A stretch of DNA of 64,000 nucleotides from JBMNGH01 sp050949725 (lineage in GTDB: Bacteria > Bacillota > Thermosediminibacteria > Thermosediminibacterales > Tepidanaerobacteraceae). The notes beneath the pieces were generated by a model. That model had not been told where the DNA came from, ran no database searches, and saw only the letters and a program-made list of their open reading frames with translations. Location of the stretch: contig JBMNGH010000007.1 of NCBI GenBank assembly GCA_050949725.1, positions 4,997-68,996 on the forward strand. Direction: 5' to 3'. Position numbers and translations under genes: made by a program. This document shows positions 43,278 to 52,153 of this stretch, in pieces. Every line of letters starts with the position of its first letter. Position 1 is the stretch's first letter.

Positions 43278-43790
43278 TTACTCATATCGTTCATAACAGA
43301 CTATCTCTTCAAGCTTCTTTCTCGGTTTTTGCGGGGGATCCTCAGCTGGGTATCCTAAAGGGGTCATCGTTACTACCCGCACCTTATCAGGAATCATCAG
43401 GATTTCCTTAACCTTGTTCTCATCAAAATTTCCAAGCCAGCATGTACCCAGTCCTTGCTCATACGCCTCAAGGATCATGTATGCAGTAGCTATTGATAAG
43501 TCTATAGTGTAACGATATTGTCCACACTTCATAACCCCTTCAGGTTCTATTCCACATGATACTAATACAACCGGAGCCTCAGCCACAAATGAATAGTTGA
43601 AGGTAGCCTCTGCAAGCTTTTTCCTAGTTTCTGGATTTTTAACAACAATAAACTTCCAGTTCTGCAGGTTTTGGGCTGATGGTGATAGCCTTGCAGCTTC
43701 TAAAACCTTAAACAGTTTTACATCTTCTACCTGTCTATTACTGTACTTTCTAATACTCCTTCTACCTTTGATTGCTGATAAAATGTCCAT
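43278..43790 (-). CDS. Nitroreductase-family protein (copy 2)
   Basis: A 170-residue flavoprotein. The FMN-binding MDILSAIKGRRSIRKYSN start, AARLSPSAQNLQNWKFIVV (near residue 31), GLGTCWLGNFDENKVKE and TPLGYPAEDPPQKPRK are characteristic. The ATG at 43790 follows GGAGGG by seven bases. It resembles the copy at 23.5 kb but is not closely similar. It is followed by the isochorismatase gene after an 81-bp gap and could be co-transcribed. Substrate is unknown. Confidence 0.9.
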   Translation of the reverse strand: MDILSAIKGRRSIRKYSNRQVEDVKLFKVLEAARLSPSAQNLQNWKFIVVKNPETRKKLAEATFNYSFVAEAPVVLVSCGIEPEGVMKCGQYRYTIDLSIATAYMILEAYEQGLGTCWLGNFDENKVKEILMIPDKVRVVTMTPLGYPAEDPPQKPRKKLEEIVCYERYE

Positions 43791-43957
43791 CGGACATCCC
43801 TCCAATTGTCAATAATATAATGTTTATAAAATTATAACAAATATTGTTAGAATAACAAAATCTTAATTGACCTCATCTGCAAACGCCCCTATGTTAACAA
43901 GACCACATGTTTACTTTAAAACCATCGTTTTGGCAACATCCCGAAAAAAACAAAACC

Positions 43958-43986
43958 GCCTAATTACAATCAGACGGTTTTTAAAA
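43958..43986. terminator. Terminator-like hairpin upstream of nitroreductase
   Basis: Arms AAAACCG and CGGTTTT enclose a loop with imperfect pairing (CCTAATTACAATCAGA), with T-rich flanks on the plus strand and on the minus strand (TTTGTTTTTTTC). On the minus strand it would end the transcript of the 6S-like RNA. Confidence 0.55.
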
Positions 43987-44044
43987 ATATTTGATACGTT
44001 TAATACTTACTATGTTCTTAGAAGCTAAGTCACATACTTTTAAA

Positions 44045-44190
44045 ATCCAAAATACCGCTATCTCCAAATTTTGACTACCTACCTCTCGATAGGTGGGTGT
44101 TCTCAACCGTGCTTCTATCGCTTTACTGGGCATATGGCCCTCCTGAAAGTACATATCTACACAGCATGTGTGAACTCCCGTATTTATTTT
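44045..44190 (-). ncRNA. ssrS: 6S-like regulatory RNA candidate
   Basis: There is no reading frame here but strong structure on the minus strand: a small stem GGGC/GCCC, the segment GGTTGAGAACACCCACCT followed by a hairpin partner AGGTAGGT, and complementary ends (AAATAC / GTATTT). A possible promoter precedes it (TTGCCA, 17 bp, TACAAA at 44188-44216). The motif block resembles the 3' half of Firmicute 6S RNAs as I remember them. The length looks short for 6S, so ends are approximate and the family is tentative. Confidence 0.42.
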
Positions 44191-44241
44191 GTAGGTTCAA
44201 AATAGGAGATTGGCAAATATTCCAGACAATTTCAGACGATT

Positions 44242-44326
44242 ATGGTGCGGGCGGTGGGACTTGAACCCACACGTCTGTTGACATACGCCCCTCAAACGTA
44301 CCTGTCTGCCTGTTCCAGCACGCCCG
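44242..44326 (-). tRNA. tRNA-Leu (anticodon GAG)
   Basis: An 85-nt class II tRNA with encoded CCA. Acceptor arms GCGGGCG and CGCCCGC pair fully; the T arm reads GTGGGTTCAAGTCCCAC; the anticodon stem TACGT/GCGTA encloses TTGAGGG, giving GAG at 44290-44292; a long variable arm is present. It would read CUU and CUC. Confidence 0.95.
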
Positions 44327-44412
44327 CTTAATTAGACTTACCTAATCCTTGGATAGCTTTTACATAAAATGCTTTACCGCAACTCGCTATCCTCTTATGC
44401 GTGACATTTATT

Positions 44413-44441
44413 ATTATATATACTAATTTGCTCTATGTCAA
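44413..44441 (-). promoter_or_regulatory. Perfect consensus promoter of tRNA-Leu(GAG)
   Basis: On the minus strand TTGACA and TATAAT are separated by exactly 17 bp. The 80-nt leader to the tRNA contains an inverted pair GGATAGC / GCTATCC (44349-44395). Confidence 0.9.
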
Positions 44442-44464
44442 TACACCCGAAACCAAGTCAAAAG

Positions 44465-45262
44465 CTATACCTGAGTTCTGCATATATCTGAATATAACTC
44501 TGGAATTCTATAATTTAGCCAAGGTATCTCCTTTCTTCTCTGTACAATACTTTTCTTAATTAATTTATCTACAAGCATTCCCTGTTCGTTATTGAATTGC
44601 TTGTTAATGTTTCCGCTAGGATCGACAATCATAGAATAACCGCAGTAATTTGAATAAAGACCTTTTCCTGTTCTATTCACACCTACAACATATAGCTGAT
44701 TTTCGGCTGCCCGTGCCCTTAACATTAAAGTCCAAAGATCCTCATAAGGTGCAGCCCATGCACTGGGGAAGATTATAATTTCCGCATTTTTCAGTGCAAA
44801 AATTCTACTTACTTCTGGGAAGCCGACATCCGCACAAAGAGAAATGCCTATTTTCCATCCTTTGTAATCAATTACTTGAAAATCACGGCCTGTTTCAAAG
44901 AATAGTCTTTCTTGATCCCATAAGTGAATTTTATTATGAATACAAATCAATTTTCCGTTTTCATCCCAGAGAGCTGCTGAATCATAAAATCTCCCCTTAA
45001 GATAATTAGATATTCCTGCAACTATGGCAACATTGTATTTCTTGGACAGCTGTGAAAAAAAGCTTTTTGTTATTTCATTCGTGTCTTTTTCTTTTATCAC
45101 GTCAAATTCATATCCCGTTAGCGATAATTCCGGAAAACAGACCATATCAACATCGGATAAGTTATTTTGTTCAATAAACTTCTCAATAATGTTTTTATTT
45201 TTCTCAATGTCTCCGTCAAATAATTCTATTTGACCTAAAGCAATATTTAACGTTTCTCTCAC
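44465..45262 (-). CDS. Carbon-nitrogen hydrolase (nitrilase superfamily)
   Basis: A 265-residue amidase-type hydrolase. The catalytic triad is visible: Glu in CFPELSLTGYE (near residue 45), Lys in IHNKIHLWDQE (near 110) and Cys in ISLCADVGFPE (near 141). The fold's end motif (GYSMIVDPSGNI) is also present. GGAGGGG precedes the GTG start. Members hydrolyse carbamoyl amino acids, omega-amides or nitriles. Its place near the aminopeptidase-T-like gene and peptidases suggests an N-carbamoyl or amide substrate, but no hydantoinase gene is in the window. Confidence 0.9.
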   Translation of the reverse strand: MRETLNIALGQIELFDGDIEKNKNIIEKFIEQNNLSDVDMVCFPELSLTGYEFDVIKEKDTNEITKSFFSQLSKKYNVAIVAGISNYLKGRFYDSAALWDENGKLICIHNKIHLWDQERLFFETGRDFQVIDYKGWKIGISLCADVGFPEVSRIFALKNAEIIIFPSAWAAPYEDLWTLMLRARAAENQLYVVGVNRTGKGLYSNYCGYSMIVDPSGNINKQFNNEQGMLVDKLIKKSIVQRRKEIPWLNYRIPELYSDICRTQV

Positions 45263-45425
45263 AAACTCCCCTCCTACCAGTCTAAATATTTATTTTATTT
45301 AGGAGACGCCGGAGATAAAATAGTAACAATTAAACAGATACACTAATCAGTATTAAGCGCACGGGAGATATAGGTGTGCTAGTCATGAACAAAGCATTCA
45401 ATATTATTACCCCATTGGATTAAAC

Positions 45426-46490
45426 TTAATACCCGGCAACATTTAATTTGCGGCAGAGTTCCTGCGCTTTAGGCAATTTGTATATTCCGTTTTCTTCGAA
45501 TACCTCTCCATCTAAGATTATCGTCGGTTTCAACAGTATACCGTCGGTATGTGAAGCTGCTGACCAGCATTCACCCATAATCGAGGCTCCTTGGCTGCCG
45601 ATGCCAAATTCCATGCAGCCGAACACCCTTTCATCTTCTACAATTCGACCTGTGGTTCTCGTCACACCAGGGTTGAAGCCAAGGGAATAATGAGCTAATC
45701 TATACATATTCGAGTCGTCCATTGATTTGATCCAGTTTTCAAAAATCCTTGCTTCTACATCTCCATCTATATTTACAACCCGGCCTTCTTTTATTTCCAG
45801 TTTAACAGGGCTTTTCAGCAGGCCAAGCTCCAATGGAGGCCATAAGGCTCCGTCAAACACCAGTGTACCGTTAATAGTGCTCTCTATGGGACACCAGCTT
45901 ATCTGGCCTCCCAGCATTATGGGATATCCCTTTTGGGTAGCTTTCTGGCCGGAATGACGCACCTTTCTTCCGCGATTATAAGCAGTCAGATATGTTCCAT
46001 TGTCACTTTTTACTATTACTTCATCCGCCGACTGAACTGCTTCTTTAAAGAATTCTCCAAGCTCTATAAGTAAATCGTAATCCACTCTAGCAATAGTTTT
46101 TACCAACATTTCCACATCCATGCCGGTAAGACAAATATACCTGCACCCGTTCTCCAGTGATTTCTTCCAGGAAGGAGAGTGCATAATGTAAGAATATGTA
46201 AATTCTATCCACACATCAGCATTTGAAACCGCACCTCCTACGGGAGCAGGGGGCTCTATGCAGGCATTTGGTGCTGTGGGATAGTATACAACCGTCGGCA
46301 TGGCTCCAATGCTGTAAACAGCATTGGCCGTGGCCTCCGCTACTCTCCTGTCGGTAGAGGAGTCAGCAGTTATGACAACATTTTCCCCTTCTTTAACCAA
46401 CATTACATCTTTCACCAGCTTTAATGCCCCTTTGGCAACCTCAAAACTCAAGTACTCTGCTGTTGGTTCAATGCCAATGTTCAATTCCAT
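45426..46490 (-). CDS. Aminopeptidase-T/NicX-like metalloenzyme (copy 2)
   Basis: A 354-residue paralogue of the gene at 36.3 kb, with the same ordered blocks: VKEGENVVITADSSTDRRVA (near 28), NADVWIEFTYSYIMHSPSW (near 84), and a C-terminal RLAHYSLGFNPG...DERVFGCMEFGIGSQG...SHTDGILLKP ligand region. The ATG at 46490 is chosen because GAAAGGATG precedes it. It lies between pepV and the nitrilase-family gene on the same strand. A peptidase or amidohydrolase acting on a small ring-containing or dipeptide substrate is the inference. Confidence 0.78.
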   Translation of the reverse strand: MELNIGIEPTAEYLSFEVAKGALKLVKDVMLVKEGENVVITADSSTDRRVAEATANAVYSIGAMPTVVYYPTAPNACIEPPAPVGGAVSNADVWIEFTYSYIMHSPSWKKSLENGCRYICLTGMDVEMLVKTIARVDYDLLIELGEFFKEAVQSADEVIVKSDNGTYLTAYNRGRKVRHSGQKATQKGYPIMLGGQISWCPIESTINGTLVFDGALWPPLELGLLKSPVKLEIKEGRVVNIDGDVEARIFENWIKSMDDSNMYRLAHYSLGFNPGVTRTTGRIVEDERVFGCMEFGIGSQGASIMGECWSAASHTDGILLKPTIILDGEVFEENGIYKLPKAQELCRKLNVAGY

Positions 46491-46549
46491 AATTACCATC
46501 CTTTCTTTAAACATATTAATTTGCTTTTATTAAGCATTTATTATAACCT

Positions 46550-47950
46550 CTATTTAATTAACTCATAAATCGCCTGAACATAAATTTTCGAAATTTTTCT
46601 GAGATCCTCCAGCAAAATATATTCGTCTTTTTGGTGAGCCAGTTCCTTTTGCCCAGGAAACACCGGCCCAAAGGAAACGGTATTTTTTATATACCTGCAG
46701 TAAGTGCCTCCACCGATCGAAATAAGTTCCGCTTCGGCCCCGGTCATCTCCTTATAAATGTTCTGAAGTTTTTTAATAAAAGGCGTGTCTGGTTCAACAT
46801 ATAGGGGCAATTTGTGTTGGATTATTCTAAATTCAGATTCTAAATCCATGGCGATTTCCTTCAGTTTTTCGATGATCTGATTTCCATCAGCCGTCACAGG
46901 ATATCTTACATCAAATTTAAGGCTCCCACGTTCTGCATTGAAATCCGCTATACCTAAATTAATTGTCAAGGCACCGGAAACTTTGTCACTACATGATATC
47001 CCAAGCGTTCTCCCATCATGCTCCATTTTTAATCTGGCCACTGCGGCATCAATGAAAGTTTTTGCTTTCCTGCCACCGAAACTAATGTGAGATAAAAAAC
47101 TCAAAAGCATTTGAATAGCGTTTTCCCCATCTTCAGGGTAACTGGCATGAGCCGAAAGCCCTTCAGCTTTTATGTGGATGCCATCAAGGGAGTCTTCAAT
47201 AAGGATTTTGCCAGCAAAACCCTCTTGGTTTACTAATTGCAAGATTTTTTCCTTATCCACACCTTTTATTATCGCTTCCGCACAGTCTGGCACTACATTC
47301 AAACGTGTCCCACCTTGAACACTTATCAGGAATGGCCTGCATCCTTTGTCTTGGGTAAAGCTTTTAATTATCTCAAATCGCAAAATCCCTTTTTCCGCAT
47401 AAATAATTGGAAACTCCGCATCCGGGGAAAAACCGTATATAGGTGTTTCTTCCTTTTCAAGATAGTATTTCAAACCCCTGGCTTCAGTCTCCTCATCAGT
47501 TCCTATTATTAAACGGGCTCTCTTTGAAACAGGAAGCCTGGATTCCTTTATCGCTTTTAGAGCATATAAAGCAGCGAGCGTCGGCCCTTTGTCGTCAACC
47601 GAGCCACGGCCGTAAAGCTTTCCTTCTTTAATTTCTCCACCGAAAGGAGATGCTGCTGACCAGCCTGTCCCGGCAGGTACCACATCGATATGCCCCAAAA
47701 TACCCACCATCTCAATGCCTTTACCTGTTTCTGCATATCCTGCATAGTTATCTACATTTTTGGTTGCTAGCCCCATCTCCCGACTTTTATTTAATATCCA
47801 CTTAAGTGCCTCATCTATTTTTGGTCCAAAGGGGTAATTCTTATCAGACTTATCTTCGTCCAAGACGCTTGGAATCATTATGAATTCTTGAAGATTTCTC
47901 ACCATTTCATTAAAATACTCATCAATTTTTAGATTCAGAACGCTTTCCAT
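46550..47950 (-). CDS. pepV: Dipeptidase PepV (M20A)
   Basis: A 466-residue zinc dipeptidase with broad specificity for unblocked dipeptides. Motifs are GHIDVVPAGTGW (near residue 84), LYGRGSVDDKGP (near 112), the catalytic Glu pair in IIGTDEETEARG (near 146), and a C-terminal GGTYCRYIKNTVSFGPVFPG...AHQKDEY. The ATG at 47950 follows AGGAGA by six bases. The aminopeptidase-T-like gene lies 59 bp downstream and is probably co-transcribed. It supports a peptide-using life style together with pepD and the oligopeptide-binding protein. Confidence 0.95.
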   Translation of the reverse strand: MESVLNLKIDEYFNEMVRNLQEFIMIPSVLDEDKSDKNYPFGPKIDEALKWILNKSREMGLATKNVDNYAGYAETGKGIEMVGILGHIDVVPAGTGWSAASPFGGEIKEGKLYGRGSVDDKGPTLAALYALKAIKESRLPVSKRARLIIGTDEETEARGLKYYLEKEETPIYGFSPDAEFPIIYAEKGILRFEIIKSFTQDKGCRPFLISVQGGTRLNVVPDCAEAIIKGVDKEKILQLVNQEGFAGKILIEDSLDGIHIKAEGLSAHASYPEDGENAIQMLLSFLSHISFGGRKAKTFIDAAVARLKMEHDGRTLGISCSDKVSGALTINLGIADFNAERGSLKFDVRYPVTADGNQIIEKLKEIAMDLESEFRIIQHKLPLYVEPDTPFIKKLQNIYKEMTGAEAELISIGGGTYCRYIKNTVSFGPVFPGQKELAHQKDEYILLEDLRKISKIYVQAIYELIK

Positions 47951-48507
47951 TCTATCTCTCCTAAAAATATAATTTGTTATATAAATTTTGGTCCATTGCA
48001 AATCGTGTTTTATAGAAATAAACTGCTTGCTTAAAAAACTAATTTAATAAATTGAAGATAAACACCCCCTCCGAGGTAATTGTTTCTCAGTATTGGGCAT
48101 TTATGCTGGGATTCTAGCTTCTATTTATCTCTGGAAAATCAGCAGAACTGATTTCAATTTTGCAATTTATACGTCGACATAATCACACGTCTTTATATAA
48201 GCGAAATATTTTTAATAATATGAACATGGCCTTCATTGTTAATTTTAACATAATGGATAATAGCGTCAAGTATTTGGATAGTGGTCAAATAAGGTTCAAC
48301 TTTACAAAATACAAAAAAAGGCCCCGTAAACCCTTCAAATGAGAGTAGAGACCTCGATTCAGTATTCATAAAGCATTTTTAATCTAGACAAGCATTCAAT
48401 TACGTAATCTCACGGTCTTCATAAACAACTATGTAATAATCATGCAAGTTATTGCTTAAACCTAGGATTAGATTGGCAAAACATAAATTAAAAACGGTAA
48501 CCAAATA
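47951..48507. other. Gene-free AT-rich stretch
   Basis: The 557 bp between pepV and ridA hold only short open frames with no ribosome site or family match and no convincing hairpin, RNA or repeat. The pepV promoter should be at its left end. Confidence 0.5.
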
Positions 48508-48888
48508 CTAAATAGACGCAATAAACTCCATTTCTATTTTTACATCTTTTGGCAACCTAGATACTTCAACACAGCTTCTTGCAGGGGGAGAATTTTTGAA
48601 ATAGCCGGAATATATATCGTTTATCGTCGCAAAGTCATCCATATCTGCTATGAACAATGTTGTTTTAACTATGTTATCCATTGATGCTCCAAGGGATTCC
48701 AACAGCCCTTGCACGTTTTCCAAAACCTGTTTTGTCTGTTCTTGAATGCCTCCGTCCACAATTTTTCCAGTAGCAGGATTAAGCGGTATCTGACCCGAAG
48801 CAAACAAAAACCCCCCCGATTTAACCGCCTGTGAATAGGGTCCTATAGCGGCCGGTGCTTTTTCTGTGGAAATAACTTTCTTGTCCAT
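48508..48888 (-). CDS. ridA: RidA family reactive intermediate/imine deaminase
   Basis: A 126-residue protein that hydrolyses reactive 2-aminoacrylate or other enamine/imine intermediates made by PLP enzymes. KAPAAIGPYSQAVKSGGFLF (near residue 9), SGQIPLNPATGKI and the C-terminal RSCVEVSRLPKDVKIEMEF (with the substrate-binding Arg in ARSC) are diagnostic. AAAGGAGAG precedes the ATG. The oligopeptide-binding lipoprotein gene is just 31 bp away and transcribed the same way. Confidence 0.96.
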   Translation of the reverse strand: MDKKVISTEKAPAAIGPYSQAVKSGGFLFASGQIPLNPATGKIVDGGIQEQTKQVLENVQGLLESLGASMDNIVKTTLFIADMDDFATINDIYSGYFKNSPPARSCVEVSRLPKDVKIEMEFIASI

Positions 48889-48918
48889 AAAATCACTCTC
48901 CTTTTAATAATACCTTAA

Positions 48919-50535
48919 TCATTCAACGTACCATTTGGAAATGCTGTCAAATACATTACTGGTGTCAGGCGCAACTCCTTTGATTCTTTCACTGACACAC
49001 ACAATGCTATTGGGACTGTACAAGAAAAGATACGGTACATCACGTGCTATTATCTCTTGTGCTTCATACATTAACTCTTGAAATTTTTCCTCATCCTTTT
49101 CTACATTTGCTTTATCCAGTATAGCATCAAGTTCATCTTCACTATAAGAAACAAAGTTATACCCATTTTTAATCGCCTTGCTTGAAAACATCGAATTTAA
49201 ATCGGGAACAGTTAAGAGCTTCCACCCCATTAAGGCCGCATCATACTGCTTATCTAACACCCTTTTTTTAAGTTCATCCCAAGAAAGGTTTACAAGTCTA
49301 ACTGATATCCCTATTTCCTTTAGATTTTCTTGTATATCAACAGCAGCTTGGTATCTTGAGGAATTAGATGAATTTACCAGTAGCTCAAATTCAAATTTAT
49401 GGGTCTTTCCTTTAATTCTTTTTTCTTTTATCCCATCACCATCAATATCCTCCCATCCCGCATCCTTTAAGATTTGGGCAGCCATGTCCATATTGTACAT
49501 GCTACTTTGTACAGCTGAATTAAATACCCATGAGTGAGGCAAAACAGGACCATCAACGATAATTCCCAAACCCTGGACGGCATTTTGGAGGATCGCAGGC
49601 CTGTCAATCCCGGCCAGTAATGCCTTCCTAACGCTAGCATCTTCAAAAATTGGGTTTCTTTGATTCAGGGCAACAAATTCCAAATAACTGGACGGATACT
49701 GAATCAGGTTCATGCCTTTTACATCGCGAAAGAAATTCCAGTCCTGATTATTGATAAAGAGCAGGTCAATTTCACCTTTTCTGAATGATTGTTTGGCAGA
49801 GGCTTTTTCTCCAAACATCCGTACATTGACCTTTGCAATTATAGGCTTAGTGCCGAAATAGCTTTCATTCCTTTCTAGGGTTATTGTATCAGTTGTACTA
49901 TTTGTTACTTTAAACTGACCTGTTCCAGGCACTAATTCCGCATTTTCTTCATTTGACTGGGATTTTAAATACGAAGCTGGCGCGATTCCAAAAGTCATTC
50001 TGCCGAGTATACCTCCGAAAGGCTGATTTAAAGTAACCACAACAGTGCTTTCATCAGGTGCGCTATAATCTAATATATAGTCTAATTCCGGAAATACAGT
50101 TGCTTTGTCTTCTTTATATCTCGTTTCTTTTAAAAGAAAGAGCCTGTCAAAAGTCGCTATGACATCTTGTGATGTCAAATTTTGGCCATCATGCCACTTA
50201 ACACCCTTTTTTAGGTGAAAGGTATAGATTTTGCCATCATCGGAAATATCCCATGACTCAGCAAGACAAGGTTTAGTATGCCCCTTACCGTCAATTATCA
50301 CAAGGCCGTTATACACCAAATTAGAAATTAACCTTTCTTCATCATTTTTAATCTGAAATGGGTCAAGTTTAACATGTGAACATACGCCGATTCTTAACTC
50401 GTCTGTAATATGTGGCATGTTCTGTGTATCCTCTTTTTCTATCGGCGTAAGTAAATTGTCATTAGAACAACCAGAAATCAGAAATGTTATACATAAGAGA
50501 AGTGCCGCTGCCAACTTCAAAATTGTTTTCATCAT
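48919..50535 (-). CDS. Peptide/nickel ABC transporter substrate-binding lipoprotein
   Basis: A 538-residue extracellular lipoprotein (SBP_bac_5 family). The signal ends in the lipobox LISGCSNDN (Cys near residue 23). SWDISDDGKIYTFHLKKGVKWHDG (near 97, described in part), VRKALLAGIDRPAI (near 300) and the C-terminal RDVPYLFLYSPNSIVCV are family hallmarks. ATGs at 50535 and 50532 are both possible; the ribosome site is weak. No OppBCDF permease genes adjoin, so it must share a transporter encoded elsewhere. Oligopeptides are the likeliest ligand. Confidence 0.92.
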   Translation of the reverse strand: MMKTILKLAAALLLCITFLISGCSNDNLLTPIEKEDTQNMPHITDELRIGVCSHVKLDPFQIKNDEERLISNLVYNGLVIIDGKGHTKPCLAESWDISDDGKIYTFHLKKGVKWHDGQNLTSQDVIATFDRLFLLKETRYKEDKATVFPELDYILDYSAPDESTVVVTLNQPFGGILGRMTFGIAPASYLKSQSNEENAELVPGTGQFKVTNSTTDTITLERNESYFGTKPIIAKVNVRMFGEKASAKQSFRKGEIDLLFINNQDWNFFRDVKGMNLIQYPSSYLEFVALNQRNPIFEDASVRKALLAGIDRPAILQNAVQGLGIIVDGPVLPHSWVFNSAVQSSMYNMDMAAQILKDAGWEDIDGDGIKEKRIKGKTHKFEFELLVNSSNSSRYQAAVDIQENLKEIGISVRLVNLSWDELKKRVLDKQYDAALMGWKLLTVPDLNSMFSSKAIKNGYNFVSYSEDELDAILDKANVEKDEEKFQELMYEAQEIIARDVPYLFLYSPNSIVCVSERIKGVAPDTSNVFDSISKWYVE

Positions 50536-50638
50536 TGGGCCCCCAGTATAAACCAGAAACATTTGACATTATAATGAAATTATAGTATACATGAAATCAG
50601 AGGTCAATTTCCAAGGCCATTTAACTCGGAGGTATGTT

Positions 50639-51043
50639 ATGGAAAGGACTTTTGTCATGATAAAACCGGATGGTGTAAGACGCGGACTGATAGGCACAAT
50701 CTTAAAAAAATATGAAGACAAAGGGCTTAAAATAATCGCCGGAAAGTTGATGAACGTTCCAATAGAACTCGCCAAAAAACACTACTGTGAACACACCTCA
50801 AAACCTTTTTTTAATGAATTAATCAGCTACATAACATCTGGACCAGTCTTTGCAGCGGTTCTAGAAGGCAATAAGGCAGTGACAATCGTCCGCCTCCTCA
50901 ACGGGGCCACTAAGGTTGAAGATGCCCTTCCCGGTACAATTCGTGGGGATATGGCAATTTCTACAACAGAAAACCTAGTCCACGGCTCGGACAGTGGTGA
51001 CAGTGCAAAAAGAGAAATAGCCCTCTGGTTCCCTGAATTGTGA
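50639..51043 (+). CDS. ndk: Nucleoside diphosphate kinase
   Basis: A 134-residue enzyme that balances nucleoside triphosphate pools through a phosphohistidine. ERTFVMIKPDGVRRGLIG is at the start, the KPFF/ITSGP segment is in the middle, and the active histidine is in ENLVHGSDSGDSAKREI (near residue 115). The ATG at 50639 follows GGAGG by seven bases; an upstream in-frame ATG lacks a site. Length is slightly short of the usual 140-150. It abuts the pncB-like gene tail to tail with no gap. Confidence 0.96.
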   Translation: MERTFVMIKPDGVRRGLIGTILKKYEDKGLKIIAGKLMNVPIELAKKHYCEHTSKPFFNELISYITSGPVFAAVLEGNKAVTIVRLLNGATKVEDALPGTIRGDMAISTTENLVHGSDSGDSAKREIALWFPEL

Positions 51044-52078
51044 TTATTTCATTTTCTTAAGCTTTGGATTATCAACAATACCTGGAATTCTTCCCCTCTT
51101 TGCTATCGGTTTGCCGTCAACCATTTTTAAATCAAGGGTCATATCTATCGGCGGCGCCCCCGATATATAGCTTCCAACACCGAACGCATCTGCGCCCGCA
51201 TCTGACAGAATTTTTATCCTGTCCGGACAAAGCCCCCCTGAAACAAATATCTTGATATGCTCATACCCCTTCTGATCTAATCTCTTTCTGAGTTCATAGA
51301 CGAGCCCAGGGGTTACCCCGCCCCTTTCACTCGGCGTGTCAAGTCTTACACCTTCTAATGCGCTACCAAGAGCCTCGGCTAACGCAAGCGTCTCTTCTAC
51401 CTCGTCCCTAAATGTATCGACTAAGATAATCCTGGGAGAATCGGGAGGCATTATCTCATCATATACCTTTGCAACCGAAATTGTTTGGCCTGCGACAATC
51501 ATGGCAGCATGTGGAATGGTCCCTGAAGGGTCCCTCCCAAGCAGCTTTGCAGCCAATATGCAGCTGGCGTTATTGGCCCCTCCTATTATGGCCGCGCGCT
51601 CCATTACAGGGGCAACAGCAGGGTGAACATGGCGGGCACCAAAGCAGATAAATACCTTGTCCTCTACAGCCTGACGACATTTCCATGCTGCGGTAGCCCA
51701 GGCACTTGAATGTGCCATCATGCCTAAAATCACTGTTTCGTAAATACCGAATTCCCGATAAGGCCCCTTTATCCGCATGACTGTATCCTTGGCCTCAAAG
51801 GTTTCACCTTCCGGTATAGCATCAATCTCGACGGCCTTGTTTTTTAATAAGTTGAGCACTTCTTGGGTCCCGCACATCATCCCTGATTTCCTGGGAAATA
51901 TTTCTGCTACTACTTCCTTTGAAGCAATTCCCATATGATTTAAAATATCCATTGTCTTTATGAAATATATGTCAGTCGTAAGCCCGGCTGCTATTTCATC
52001 ATGATTTGCAGAAAACAATGGCCTGTCGTGTTCGAGTTTTAATCTTTTCACTTGAGACAATGTTTTAATTTCTTCCAT
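51044..52078 (-). CDS. pncB: Nicotinate phosphoribosyltransferase
   Basis: A 344-residue enzyme of the type II PRTase family that makes nicotinate mononucleotide in NAD salvage. Features are DRPLFSANHDEIAAGLTTDIY near residue 14 (described in part), the catalytic-His region FGARHVHPAVAPVMERAA (near 157), IILVDTFRDEVEE (near 218) and FVSGGLCPDRI...GVGSYISGAPPIDMTLDLK. It is short, like archaeal-type pncB. The ATG at 52078 follows AGAGAGG. It may act with the nicotinamidase-like hydrolase at 43 kb. Confidence 0.9.
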   Translation of the reverse strand: MEEIKTLSQVKRLKLEHDRPLFSANHDEIAAGLTTDIYFIKTMDILNHMGIASKEVVAEIFPRKSGMMCGTQEVLNLLKNKAVEIDAIPEGETFEAKDTVMRIKGPYREFGIYETVILGMMAHSSAWATAAWKCRQAVEDKVFICFGARHVHPAVAPVMERAAIIGGANNASCILAAKLLGRDPSGTIPHAAMIVAGQTISVAKVYDEIMPPDSPRIILVDTFRDEVEETLALAEALGSALEGVRLDTPSERGGVTPGLVYELRKRLDQKGYEHIKIFVSGGLCPDRIKILSDAGADAFGVGSYISGAPPIDMTLDLKMVDGKPIAKRGRIPGIVDNPKLKKMK

Positions 52079-52153
52079 AATAGTAAACCTCTCTTTCGTT
52101 TTAAAAAAAATTAACATATACAGCCGAGTATTATTAATTTATCAAAACAACCT

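Noticed and set aside
48160..48342. 60-codon frame in the gap after pepV
   Set aside because: No ribosome site and low-complexity composition; most likely chance.
46550..51043. Complete oligopeptide ABC operon
   Set aside because: Only the binding lipoprotein is present; no permease or ATPase genes are adjacent.
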